Part shown: positions 1 to 6,572 of the stretch, in pieces
Position numbering within the stretch: the first letter of the stretch is position 1
Layout of the letters: the number at the start of each line of letters is the position of its first letter
Virus record (IMG/VR): IMGVR_UViG_3300031772_000154
Location: 1 to 33,989 of that record
Length of the DNA: 33,989 nucleotides
Strand: one strand, 5' to 3'
From: a virus
The notes under the pieces: model-generated
What the model saw: only the letters and a program-made list of their open reading frames with translations
Told to the model about the DNA's origin: nothing
Database searches by the model: none
Made by a program: the position numbers and the translations under genes

Positions 1-25
1 CCCTCGCCTTCGCCTTGTCGTTCAT
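1..25 (-). CDS. 5' end of an unidentified gene running off the left edge
   Basis: An ATG at 25-23 overlaps the TGA stop (27-25) of the upstream gene by a TGATG arrangement of the kind seen throughout this operon. Only eight codons (MNDKAKAR) lie in the window, so no function can be given. It continues the minus-strand recombination operon. Confidence 0.5.
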
Positions 26-267
26 CACTCGACCTGGGTTTCTTGCTTGAAGCGTTCGCCTTTTTGAAGCCAACACACGATCTCTCTTCTGCATTGAGGG
101 CAGAGTTCGAACGCGCGTTGCCGGACATCGTTCCCGATCCCCTGGTCTCGATACGGGATCATGGCAACGCCCCAACCTTCGGGGAGTAGTGCATCGGCTT
201 CCGCCCCCATCGGGTCTACCCATCCGCAACGATCGCAACGCACATCCGCGCTTACGTGCTTACTCAT
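25..267 (-). CDS. Small zinc-ribbon protein, 80 aa
   Basis: The protein begins MSKHVSADVRCDRCGW. It carries two CxxC pairs (CDRC near residue 10 and CPQC near residue 60), so a structural zinc ribbon is likely. I do not recognise the family. The ATG at 267 overlaps the TGA of the preceding gene (269-267), so I prefer it to an upstream in-frame start that would lie deep inside that gene. It is the last complete gene of the leftward recombination operon. Similar small CxxC proteins recur near the terminase, so phage-specific zinc ribbons are a theme of this genome. A DNA- or protein-binding role is inference. Confidence 0.6.
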   Translation of the reverse strand: MSKHVSADVRCDRCGWVDPMGAEADALLPEGWGVAMIPYRDQGIGNDVRQRAFELCPQCRREIVCWLQKGERFKQETQVE

Positions 268-587
268 CACTCGACCTCGAGAGCCGCGGTCGCGCGGCGG
301 ATCAATTCTTTCAGTTCGTCGCGCGTCCAAATGACACACGCAACCGTGGTTCCGTTGTCGCGAAGGCGCGAGACCTCGAACCCTCGACCGACCGCCTCGA
401 CGATGACCGTCGGCATGGGCGCGGGAGGATCGACGAGGCGGAGGCGCGTCGCGTCTTCGTGATAGTCGTCGAGTTCGTCGAGGTCGAACGTCGTCGGGAC
501 CTCGACGAACGGAACGGGAGGCGGCGTCGAATCAGGGATCGCGAACCCGATCTGATTCGGGTCGGGAGTCTTCTTTATCGACGCCAC
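267..587 (-). CDS. Conserved-looking hypothetical protein, 106 aa
   Basis: I do not recognise this acidic protein. The N-terminus is proline-rich (PDSTPPPVPFVEVP), an acidic patch follows (FDLDELDDYHED), and an alpha/beta C-terminal half ends in a charged helix (WTRDELKELIRRATAALE). Its codon style matches its neighbours and it sits between the SSB-like gene and the zinc-ribbon gene, so it is probably translated with the recombination module. The start is uncertain. The annotated GTG at 587 overlaps a near-perfect Shine-Dalgarno AGGAGG, too close to serve it, whereas an in-frame ATA lies 8 bases after that AGGAGG. Confidence 0.6.
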   Translation of the reverse strand: MASIKKTPDPNQIGFAIPDSTPPPVPFVEVPTTFDLDELDDYHEDATRLRLVDPPAPMPTVIVEAVGRGFEVSRLRDNGTTVACVIWTRDELKELIRRATAALEVE

Positions 588-598
588 CTCCTACGCCC

Positions 599-1147
599 TC
601 AGAACGCCTTTGCGGGCGGAGGCGATCCAGCGATCGGCGCGTCGGGTCGCGGGCCGGCGTTCGCGCCGTGAGGGAACGAGTCGTTCGCCTTCCCGACGGG
701 CGTCTTCGCGCGCTGAGCGAGGACGAGCCCGCGCATGCGCGCGCCGAACGACTTCGCCGCTTCCGTGTTCATCGCGTTCTCGACGTTCAGGTATCCGCCC
801 GGGCGGTTGACCCACTGAACCTTCGCGGCGTGACGGATCTCGCCGTCCTTTTCGTACTCCTCGATCTCGACGACGATGTCGACATCGTTCGCGTCGAGAC
901 CGTGAAGAGCGCCGTCCTCGAACTCGCTCGGATCCTCGCCCTGCCAACCCATGAGGATCAACGACTGGATCGTTCGCTCGTTCGTGTTCTCCGTGAAGTA
1001 GCCCGTCCAGCGGACGAGCGCGCCCGCGTGCTCTCCGCCGATCACTTTGAAGTAGAGTTCGAGGTAGGGCGTCCCCTTGTTCGCGCTCGTCCCGAGAACG
1101 CACGCGCCCGACGCCTTCGCGCGGTAAGTACCTTGCTTGATGCTCAT
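599..1147 (-). CDS. DUF669-like phage single-strand DNA-binding protein, 182 aa
   Basis: The predicted role is coating single-stranded DNA during phage replication and recombination. The N-terminal ~130 residues read like an OB-fold phage SSB of the DUF669 group: a start such as MSIKQGTYRAKASGACVLG, then GTPYLELYFKVIGGEHAGALV and later RWTGYFTENTNERTIQSLILMGW. An acidic stretch, VDIVVEIEEYEKDGEIRHAAKVQWVN, follows. The last ~45 residues are low-complexity, rich in P, G and A (PHGANAGPRPDAPIAGSPPPAKAF), comparable to the disordered tails through which SSBs bind partners. The ATG at 1147 has AGGAG about 10 bases upstream and sits 2 bases after the previous stop. Pairing with a Sak4-like ATPase and a Cas4/RecB-like nuclease supports the call. 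Family assignment is from reading only. Confidence 0.6.
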   Translation of the reverse strand: MSIKQGTYRAKASGACVLGTSANKGTPYLELYFKVIGGEHAGALVRWTGYFTENTNERTIQSLILMGWQGEDPSEFEDGALHGLDANDVDIVVEIEEYEKDGEIRHAAKVQWVNRPGGYLNVENAMNTEAAKSFGARMRGLVLAQRAKTPVGKANDSFPHGANAGPRPDAPIAGSPPPAKAF

Positions 1148-1149
1148 GT

Positions 1150-1386
1150 TCAACCGATCTCCTCGACGGCGTTGTCGCCCTTGGTTTTCATCATCAAACG
1201 ATCGCCGCGCTTGGCGATCGTCAGTTCCACGTCCTGCCATCGGAACGGACCCGTCCCGATCTGATCGGCGACGGCGACGTCGAGAGCGGACGACGCCACG
1301 ATGACCTTCGCCTGCTGCTTCTCGTACGCCTCGAAGAGTGCCCTCTTCTGATCCGCGGTCAGTTCGTCGCTTGCCGTGTCGCTCAT
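1150..1386 (-). CDS. Hypothetical protein, 78 aa
   Basis: The protein starts MSDTASDELTADQKRALFEAYEKQQ. It has a charged N-terminal helix and then what looks like a short beta-rich half (RWQDVELTIAKRGDRLMMKTKGDNAVEEIG). I do not recognise a family. It lies between the Sak4-like ATPase and the SSB-like gene, with 2 bases to the latter and 34 to the former, so it belongs to the same leftward transcript. A role as a small recombination accessory protein is only inferred from position. Confidence 0.55.
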   Translation of the reverse strand: MSDTASDELTADQKRALFEAYEKQQAKVIVASSALDVAVADQIGTGPFRWQDVELTIAKRGDRLMMKTKGDNAVEEIG

Positions 1387-1420
1387 GTCTTGCCTGCTTT
1401 CTTTTCGTGAGAGAGCGTCG

Positions 1421-2332
1421 TCACTTCTCGGCCTTCGTCGCGAGGTATTGATCGACCGTTGCAATCGCTTCGCTGAGTGAAGCGAAAGTTCTTCCGCGTT
1501 CCGTGAGGAACGCGCCGCACGCCGCCTCGACCTCGACGTTCCCGAGGTCGGCAAGCTTGCTCGTGATCCGCAATTCGAGTTCGTCGATCGTCGGCGGGCG
1601 ACCCGCTTTCACGAGACGCGCGAACGTACTCCAATCGAGAGGCACGCGTTCGGGCAAAGTGAACCGCGTTTTCGCGTCGTAGCCCGCCGCGGGTTGCGTG
1701 CGAAGAACACGCTTCCCCGTCGAGATCCCTTTCGCGCGGTCGCCCTTCTCTTTGCCTTCGATGATCGCGACGTCGAGTTCGGCGAACCCGACGACGTCGA
1801 CCCACTCGCGGATCAGTCCCGCCGCCTTCGCGTTCAGCTTGATCGCCCATGCGTCGTAGTCTTCGCCCGTCGGGTTCTTAACCGACTTCCGTTCAGCGTG
1901 CGCGATCAGGAGGACGTTCTTCCCGTTCGTCCGCGCTCGCGTGAGTTCGTTCAGCAAGACGCGCCACTCGTTCAGCGCGGCGACGTAGCCCTTCCCGTAG
2001 CCGAACGACTCGATCGACTTTTGCTTGCGACCCTTCTCGTCGCCTTGCGCGCAAACGTACGTCCAGCAAAGTTGCTCCGCCCAATCGAGCGAGTCGATCA
2101 CGATCGACCCGCAACGCGGTTCGGTCGCGAGCGCCTGAACCGACTCGATCAGATCTTCCCAATGCGTCGGCGTCGGGACCGCGAGAGCGTCGATGTTGTC
2201 GAGACCGCTCTCGACGGCGACGAAGATCGCGCCAGGCGCGCCCGCGCAAAACGTCGACTTCCCGACGCCGTCCTTTCCGAACACGACGACGCGAATCGGC
2301 GCCTCTCGAAGCGTGCTCTTGATCTCGATCAT
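1421..2332 (-). CDS. Sak4-like RecA-fold ATPase (phage recombinase), 303 aa
   Basis: A P-loop NTPase with a short RecA-type core. The Walker A is GKDGVGKST at residues ~19-27. The Walker B is SIVIDSLDW near residue 80, followed by a conserved polar block (NVLLIAHAERKSV) and a C-terminal region with TLPERVPLDWSTF. This is the layout of Sak4 proteins, RecA-related phage single-strand annealing or exchange proteins (AAA_24 family), usually encoded beside an SSB as here. The ATG at 2332 overlaps the TGA of the 67-aa upstream gene (ATGA), which fixes the start. A longer upstream reading frame is a shadow of that gene. A DnaB-type loader or other RecA paralogue is a less likely alternative. Confidence 0.75.
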   Translation of the reverse strand: MIEIKSTLREAPIRVVVFGKDGVGKSTFCAGAPGAIFVAVESGLDNIDALAVPTPTHWEDLIESVQALATEPRCGSIVIDSLDWAEQLCWTYVCAQGDEKGRKQKSIESFGYGKGYVAALNEWRVLLNELTRARTNGKNVLLIAHAERKSVKNPTGEDYDAWAIKLNAKAAGLIREWVDVVGFAELDVAIIEGKEKGDRAKGISTGKRVLRTQPAAGYDAKTRFTLPERVPLDWSTFARLVKAGRPPTIDELELRITSKLADLGNVEVEAACGAFLTERGRTFASLSEAIATVDQYLATKAEK

Positions 2333-2532
2333 CCGTCGACATCCTTCGCGCTCGCAACGAAGTCGAGTTCGACCTCCTTCGCGCTCGCGACGTACGCGAG
2401 AACGCCGGACCATGTCTCGGGTTCCAGAACGATCCGGTTCGTCTCCTCGATCCCGTTCTCCGTCGTGAGGACGATCCCTTGTGAAGTGATCTCCGCGAAG
2501 CATCCGTCGCCCATGTACCTTTTCCTGATCAC
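2329..2532 (-). CDS. Hypothetical protein with a short internal repeat, 67 aa
   Basis: This small protein contains a C-terminal duplication, VASAKEVELD then VASAKDVDG. No family is recognised. The GTG start at 2532 overlaps the nuclease stop (GTGA) and has a strong AAGGAGA about 7 bases upstream. A second in-frame ATG at 2514 would shorten it by six residues. It couples the nuclease gene to the Sak4-like gene, both by 4-base overlaps. The codon style switches here: this gene is like those to its left and unlike the nuclease. Confidence 0.6.
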   Translation of the reverse strand: MIRKRYMGDGCFAEITSQGIVLTTENGIEETNRIVLEPETWSGVLAYVASAKEVELDFVASAKDVDG

Positions 2533-3605
2533 TTGCTGATCTCCTTTCGCTGATTCGTCTCGAACCGAGAGTCATCATCGATCGAAGCAATGCCAGAGCA
2601 CACGTCGTGGTACTCGCATAGGCGATTGAAGCGCAGGCACGAGGAGGGTGAACGCGGCCACGCGTCACGATCGTCGCAGTCCAAGATCATCCGCGCCGTG
2701 TCCGCCGTGTCCTTCGCGTGCGCTTCGTTGTCTCGGTCAAGCCGCACGACGGTCATGCGCTGGAAGTACCAGTTAGGACGGCCAGCGATGTCTGTTATGA
2801 GTCGTTCGCTGTACTGAGCGGGGTCCTCGTCACGCTCCCTCATGTTCGCGTAGAGCCTCGGGATTGGATCAGGCCTGGTCGGCTTGGTGTACTTACGAGA
2901 CTCTTCAGGGGTCGCCTTCAATGGCTGCATCTCGGGCTTACGGATCACGTCATAAAGAACGTCGCGCGGGTTGTGTCCGATTGTCTTGGCGGCATCGAGG
3001 TACGTGGACACTTGCGTGTCTAGGGTCGCCACGTGCCGCCAGTAATCGGACCCAGGCGAGATGTCTTGAGATGAGGTCTTGTGCTCGACCAGGTGAGTTG
3101 AACCATTGCGTGACGCGATGGCATCGATGGCCCCGCCCAAGTCGCACGTGTGTTTCATGTTCCACACCTCCCCGAAGCGGTCTTGGTCTCGGGTGAGAAG
3201 GGGGATCTTGAACTGCGTTTCCACGGCGATAGTCTCGTAACCCTCGCCACCCCATCGCGCGGTGTACCCGGCCAGCAACGCCTCAGCCTTGACCATGCTG
3301 AAAACATCAAGGCCACCGTCCACTGTTTCGGCGGAGGCACTCCCCACAGCGGCAAGCGCTGTAGCCAGTCGTCTATCCGGGTACACGGCGCCACCGCACG
3401 CCCACCACGCGTTCAGTCCGATGTGAAAGAACGTGCCGAACCGCAAAGCCTCCGTCTTGCGGCGCGGCCTTCGACGTAGCACGTAACTGAACTGATACTC
3501 ACGCGGGCAACGCCGAAACGTTGTCAGTGAAGAGTTGCTCAGCAGGGGCAGCCCAACCTTGCGCGTTCCGGTCGCTGGCTCCGTCGCGTTCATGGAGAGA
3601 GGCAT
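2529..3605 (-). CDS. Cas4/RecB-like PD-(D/E)XK exonuclease with Fe-S cysteines, 358 aa
   Basis: A nuclease expected to resect DNA ends for the recombination module. The N-terminal LSNSSLTTFRRCPREYQFSY has the SxxxxFxxCPxxY signature of RecB/Cas4 nucleases, with the first cluster cysteine. GTFFHIGLNAWW supplies the motif I histidine. GAIDAIA supplies the metal-binding Asp and LVEHKTSS the ExK motif. QVSTYL is the usual downstream Q motif. Three further cysteines in CLRFNRLCEYHDVC near the C-terminus complete a likely 4Fe-4S site. I chose ATG 3605 because translation from the upstream TTG would run through the divergent control region. No clear Shine-Dalgarno is visible. The gene has the even codon style of the tail and lysis block, not that of the Sak4-like neighbour. 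Confidence 0.8.
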   Translation of the reverse strand: MPLSMNATEPATGTRKVGLPLLSNSSLTTFRRCPREYQFSYVLRRRPRRKTEALRFGTFFHIGLNAWWACGGAVYPDRRLATALAAVGSASAETVDGGLDVFSMVKAEALLAGYTARWGGEGYETIAVETQFKIPLLTRDQDRFGEVWNMKHTCDLGGAIDAIASRNGSTHLVEHKTSSQDISPGSDYWRHVATLDTQVSTYLDAAKTIGHNPRDVLYDVIRKPEMQPLKATPEESRKYTKPTRPDPIPRLYANMRERDEDPAQYSERLITDIAGRPNWYFQRMTVVRLDRDNEAHAKDTADTARMILDCDDRDAWPRSPSSCLRFNRLCEYHDVCSGIASIDDDSRFETNQRKEISK

Positions 3606-3704
3606 ACGATCGTATCGTAGTGATGGCAACACAAAACGACTAGCCAACTAATCGGCTATGGAAACGGTCGACAGGCGCGCGAAGCAATGGTACTCATCAG
3701 GACC
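3606..3704. promoter_or_regulatory. Divergent control region between the nuclease and the HTH repressor
   Basis: This ~100-bp region separates the leftward nuclease gene from the rightward HTH gene. It holds two symmetric elements. One is the perfect 12-bp palindrome ATACGATCGTAT (3604-3615), which overlaps the nuclease start codon. The other is TAGCC-N8-GGCTA (3641-3658). Both suit binding by a dimeric lambda-type repressor, the obvious candidate being the neighbouring HTH protein. No strong -10/-35 pair stands out by eye. Confidence 0.5.
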
Positions 3705-3935
3705 ATGAAGACACTTGCGGCACGGTTGCGATGGGCGCGAGAGAAGCGCGGACTGTCCTGCGCGGAACTTGACGAAGTGGCAGACCTAACGCTTGGTCAC
3801 ACCGCAAGCGTGGAGTCGAAACGCATCGAGGTGCCAAGCACGGCCACGGCGAGCAAGCTAGCTCGCGCCCTTGATGTCGAGGTTGGCTGGCTGATCGAAG
3901 GCGGTAAGGCCCCCCAGATAGCCAAGGCTGGCTAG
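3705..3935 (+). CDS. Xre/Cro-family HTH repressor, 76 aa
   Basis: A single helix-turn-helix DNA-binding domain. The start is MKTLAARLRWAREKRGLS, then AELDEVADLTLGHTASVESKRIEVPSTATASKLARALDVEVGWLIEGG. This is the standard Xre layout of five helices, with the recognition helix near GHTASVES and the closing LARALDVEVGWLIEG. I chose ATG 3705, preceded by AGGA, over the ATG at 3687 because the domain begins at MKTLAARLR. It is the only plus-strand gene in the left part of the window. It probably represses the divergent nuclease/recombination operon and itself, the usual job of such a gene in a temperate phage. No integrase is seen in the window. Confidence 0.8.
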   Translation: MKTLAARLRWAREKRGLSCAELDEVADLTLGHTASVESKRIEVPSTATASKLARALDVEVGWLIEGGKAPQIAKAG

Positions 3936-3950
3936 ACGTTCGTGACCCAC
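3931..3950. repeat. 20-bp direct repeat, copy 1
   Basis: GCTAGACGTTCGTGACCCAC occurs here and, identically, at 4143-4162. This copy contains the TAG stop of the HTH gene. Confidence 0.85.
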
Positions 3951-4143
3951 TAGGAGTTTCTTCACCCGCTCATACCCGCAAGGGTCACCCTGAGAAGACG
4001 GCAACACCGATGCGGGATAGGGGTTGTCGCCGAGTGCGTCGGCCACCAGGTCTCAACGTCAGAGCCACAACGCGCGGACGTGACAGGGCGGAGAGACGTC
4101 CACTATGCGCTTCCGGGACATCGATCAGTGGCCGAGCGTGGCG
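3936..4143. other. Convergent intergenic region between the HTH gene and the endolysin gene
   Basis: About 200 bp bounded by the two copies of a 20-bp direct repeat. It holds short inverted repeats: ACCC-GCAA-GGGT near 3984-3995, GCCGA-N5-TCGGC near 4029-4043, and GGACGT/ACGTCC at 4076-4081 and 4096-4101. None is followed by a T-tract on either strand, so I cannot call an intrinsic terminator. Transcription from both sides must end here, possibly Rho-dependently. No gene is seen. Confidence 0.5.
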
Positions 4144-4162
4144 CTAGACGTTCGTGACCCAC
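4143..4162. repeat. 20-bp direct repeat, copy 2
   Basis: Identical to 3931-3950. This copy encodes the last residues of the endolysin (WVTNV and stop). Copy 1, read on the same strand, would encode the same WVTNV-stop preceded by a stop codon. Confidence 0.85.
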
Positions 4163-4767
4163 GAGGGAACACGCGCAAGGTAGTCTTGCCCGATGATGTT
4201 GGCGTCTACCAAGACCCCGCCCCACGTGACGCTGGGAAACATCTGGGTCATGCACCACCCGCAGTTCCACGGCTCGGCCAACGCGTTGTTCCGATCCACG
4301 ATGCGGCCCTGTCCACGCCAGTAACGCTTGACGCGAAGGGCCCACAGCTCTCTGCTTGTGAGCGGTTGAGGCGAGCCCACGTAGAGGCATGGCATCCACC
4401 CGCCCTCCGCGATGGCATCCGCCCACGTGTTGATCTTGTTGACAAGCGCAAGAGGGTCCGACCTGAACGCTTTCATTCCCTCAAGGTCCAGCCACACGGA
4501 CGTGCCGGCTGGAATGCCGAGCGTCTTCAGCTGTCCAATTTCATCGCTTGGCCCGTCCTCATACTCCCCCGCTAGGGTCACGGGCATGAACGCGAGGCCA
4601 CTTGCGAGAACGATGGCGAGTCGTGCGGGGTTGATCACGCCGAGGTACGCAACGAGAAATTCTACACCGGAAGCTTTCAGTGCCGCGGCTTGGGATGTGG
4701 TGCCGGCCTGAGCAAACGGGAGGGAGTCGACTCCGCGCGCTCCCACCGTAGCGGTCACGGCTCTCAT
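4144..4767 (-). CDS. DUF1906 (Rv2525c-like) glycoside-hydrolase-type endolysin, 207 aa
   Basis: A TIM-barrel protein of the DUF1906 group related to GH25 muramidases, found in many phage lysis cassettes. It is expected to cut peptidoglycan glycan strands. Signature stretches are GARGVDSLPF at the N-terminus, VEFLVAYLGVINPARLAIVLASGLAFMPVTLAGEYEDG, SVWLDLEGM carrying the acidic residues expected at the catalytic strand, and LYVGSPQPLTSRELWAL. It has no signal peptide, so access to the wall would need a holin. The ATG at 4767 overlaps the stop of the peptidase gene (ATGA), so I discard the longer upstream frame. The terminal 20 bp are repeated beyond the gene. A non-catalytic wall-binding role is an alternative. 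Confidence 0.7.
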   Translation of the reverse strand: MRAVTATVGARGVDSLPFAQAGTTSQAAALKASGVEFLVAYLGVINPARLAIVLASGLAFMPVTLAGEYEDGPSDEIGQLKTLGIPAGTSVWLDLEGMKAFRSDPLALVNKINTWADAIAEGGWMPCLYVGSPQPLTSRELWALRVKRYWRGQGRIVDRNNALAEPWNCGWCMTQMFPSVTWGGVLVDANIIGQDYLARVPSWVTNV

Positions 4768-5447
4768 ACGTGCGGCACCGTGTAGTCGCCGTCTTCCGCA
4801 AGCAACTGTTTCAGCGTCTCGAAACTCATCGTCCAGTAACCGGAGTCTCCCCACGACGTGCCCCATGAGTTCACTCCGCGGATAAGCTGGGCGTCTACAT
4901 CGATCTCGGTGACCTGCATCTCGTGACCTCCCCGCGACTGACCGGAGATCTTGAGCTCGGCCCGTTGTCCAACGGGCTCGTCAAAACCCTCGTACCAGTT
5001 CACACCAAGCATCCCGGGACCTTTCGCGAGTGAAGCAAGCGCGGCGTGCACGGTAAAGGCGTGCTTGTAACCGGAGAGCCAGTGACGTTTATGTGCAGCC
5101 TTGGCCGCGGCAAGGCCGCTCGATCCCGTGTCATCCGGCGGGAAATGACCTGGGATCTTGTCGAGCCGCGTTGCCTGCTTGTAGAGGTCCAGGCAGTCGA
5201 CTTGCCCAAGCACGCGTGAGGCAGAGTAGAAAGGCTCGGTCATAAGCACGCCAACCATTGCCTCGCACGTGCATGAACCTACGTCTCCTTGGTCGAACGG
5301 TGCCACGAAACGATGCCACCTTGCAGATACGAGCGGGGCGACTTGTCGAACAACCCCGAAGTTCTTGGACTCCGGGTCATGCTCAACATGTCGGCCCAAT
5401 CTTCGGAGCCCGTTGCCGCTCGTTTCCGCAAGGTGTTTGATCTTCAT
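4764..5447 (-). CDS. Papain-like (C1 family) cysteine peptidase, 227 aa
   Basis: The C1 catalytic set is present: Gln and Cys in FDQGDVGSCTCEAM near residue ~55, His in GGHEMQVTEID near residue ~175, and Asn in GVNSWGTSWGDSGYW near residue ~195. The length is close to a mature papain domain and there is no long pro-region or signal peptide. Start ATG 5447 overlaps the lipoprotein stop (ATGA). The longer frame upstream overlaps that gene extensively and is rejected. Its place between a lipoprotein and an endolysin suggests that it cuts host envelope proteins or peptide cross-links at lysis, or matures a virion protein. Papain-fold enzymes are uncommon in phage lysis cassettes. Confidence 0.8.
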   Translation of the reverse strand: MKIKHLAETSGNGLRRLGRHVEHDPESKNFGVVRQVAPLVSARWHRFVAPFDQGDVGSCTCEAMVGVLMTEPFYSASRVLGQVDCLDLYKQATRLDKIPGHFPPDDTGSSGLAAAKAAHKRHWLSGYKHAFTVHAALASLAKGPGMLGVNWYEGFDEPVGQRAELKISGQSRGGHEMQVTEIDVDAQLIRGVNSWGTSWGDSGYWTMSFETLKQLLAEDGDYTVPHV

Positions 5448-5764
5448 CGCTTCGCTTTCAACGCACGGATGGCCGCTGCTGTCTCTGCGTTTGTTGCGCA
5501 CGTGGTGGTCTGAGGAATAACTTTACACGGCGCGGCCATCCTTGCGCCCGCGTCAGAACCCGCGTCCGCACGGACGGAGGCCACGAACGCTGCAAGCGAG
5601 GCGAGCTCTGGAGCCGTGGCACAGATCGAGTCGACCAGAGCCGAGTCAGTCACGGCCTCCACGATCGTGCACGCGGCCTTCGTTCCATCACCGGCTTGCT
5701 TGGGAGTGACGCCACAAGCAGAGACCCCGAGTAGCGTAGCGAATGTCACGTGGTAGAACTTCAC
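5444..5764 (-). CDS. Small lipoprotein of the lysis cassette (candidate outer-membrane spanin subunit), 106 aa
   Basis: The N-terminus VKFYHVTFATLLGVSACGVTP is a lipoprotein signal with lipobox VSAC at residues ~14-17. The rest is alanine-rich and predicted helical, with four further cysteines (TKAACT, DSICAT, APCKV, TTCAT). The GTG start at 5764 overlaps the TGA of the 69-aa gene (GTGA). The stop overlaps the peptidase ATG. A lipoprotein next to a coiled-coil membrane protein and endolysin genes fits a two-component spanin that fuses inner and outer membranes, though typical o-spanins are proline-rich and this one is not. The longer frame through this locus (to 6274) is a shadow upstream of 5764. 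Confidence 0.65.
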   Translation of the reverse strand: MKFYHVTFATLLGVSACGVTPKQAGDGTKAACTIVEAVTDSALVDSICATAPELASLAAFVASVRADAGSDAGARMAAPCKVIPQTTTCATNAETAAAIRALKAKR

Positions 5765-5970
5765 CGCTCGCCCTTGGGTGACGACTCGGGTACGGGAACA
5801 CGTCGCTCCCTCACTGTCTCGGGGACTTCCTCGATTGAAAGCTGTGAAGGGTCCGAGCCCTTGCAAATGTCCGCAAGCTCCGCGCCGCTCACCATCTTGG
5901 GTGGTTGGCCGGGCCACGTGTACTTGTAGTTTTTGGCTGGGTCGATCGTGAGGGGCATGGTCATTGTCAT
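5761..5970 (-). CDS. Hypothetical protein, 69 aa
   Basis: The protein starts MTMTMPLTIDPAKNYKYTWPGQPPKMVSGAELADICKG and ends in a charged, proline-containing tail. It has no membrane segment or signal. No family is recognised. It overlaps both neighbours (TGATG upstream, GTGA downstream), which makes it a genuine member of the lysis operon. A lysis-regulator or virion-component role cannot be told apart. Confidence 0.6.
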   Translation of the reverse strand: MTMTMPLTIDPAKNYKYTWPGQPPKMVSGAELADICKGSDPSQLSIEEVPETVRERRVPVPESSPKGER

Positions 5971-6566
5971 CAGGGTGCTCCGAACTTTTTTGCATAGTAC
6001 GCCAGCATGGCGAGGATGAAACCGCCGAACGCGTAGGCCACCTTTTCTGCCATCTTTGATCGAAGCGCGAGGCCAACTGATGAGGCGATGCCATCGAGCA
6101 CCTTGCCGCGTTGATCTGCAGCTTGCGCGATCGCAGCGATAGCAGCAGCGGATTGCTCCGCGAGAGCGTGGGTCTCTTGGATCTTCTGGTCTTGCTCCTG
6201 ATTGCGAATGATTTCGCTAGCTTGCGCGGCCTGCAAAGAGAGATCCATATCGCTCGGCCGCTTCGCGTGATCACTCAACCTAGCAACCCGCGCCTGAGAC
6301 TCGTTGCGCCAGTCATCCAACCGGATGCGCCAAGACTGAAGCCCACGTACATCTTGCTTCAAGGAGTGGAACTCGCCGGAGAGGAGCGTAAAGTCTGCCT
6401 TCACGGACGTAAACCCCGCATCCTGCTTGGCCTCAACGCGTTCAATCGTGCCCACGACCTTGTTTAGCAGGCCTCCAAAGATCTCCCCCTGCGACAGCTG
6501 CTTCGTGGGGACATAGTCCGGACCTACCGGTCTCGACTCAGGCAACGTTTCGTCATCCTTTGGCAT
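5970..6566 (-). CDS. Coiled-coil protein with C-terminal membrane anchor (spanin- or holin-like), 198 aa
   Basis: The sequence is a long, heptad-rich charged helix (about residues 30-160, for example NKVVGTIERVEAKQDAGFTSVKADFTLLSGEF and SEIIRNQEQDQKIQETHALAEQSAAAIAAIAQ). A single hydrophobic segment near the C-terminus, VAYAFGGFILAMLAYYAKK, closes it. The position between the fibres and the lysis enzymes suits either a C-tail-anchored holin-type protein or an inner-membrane spanin of inverted orientation. The anchor is at the C-terminus, whereas classical i-spanins are anchored at the N-terminus, so neither call is secure. Many phages carry similar proteins next to the endolysin. Confidence 0.6.
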   Translation of the reverse strand: MPKDDETLPESRPVGPDYVPTKQLSQGEIFGGLLNKVVGTIERVEAKQDAGFTSVKADFTLLSGEFHSLKQDVRGLQSWRIRLDDWRNESQARVARLSDHAKRPSDMDLSLQAAQASEIIRNQEQDQKIQETHALAEQSAAAIAAIAQAADQRGKVLDGIASSVGLALRSKMAEKVAYAFGGFILAMLAYYAKKFGAP

Positions 6567-6572
6567 CGCACA

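Noticed and set aside
1694-2539. Plus-strand ORF of 281 codons opposite the Sak4-like gene
   Set aside because: It is antisense to a gene with clear Walker motifs; composition is arginine/leucine-rich as expected of a shadow frame.
3931-4162. 20-bp repeats as a proven attachment site
   Set aside because: No integrase or tRNA is nearby and one copy is coding, so I list it only as a repeat of unknown meaning.
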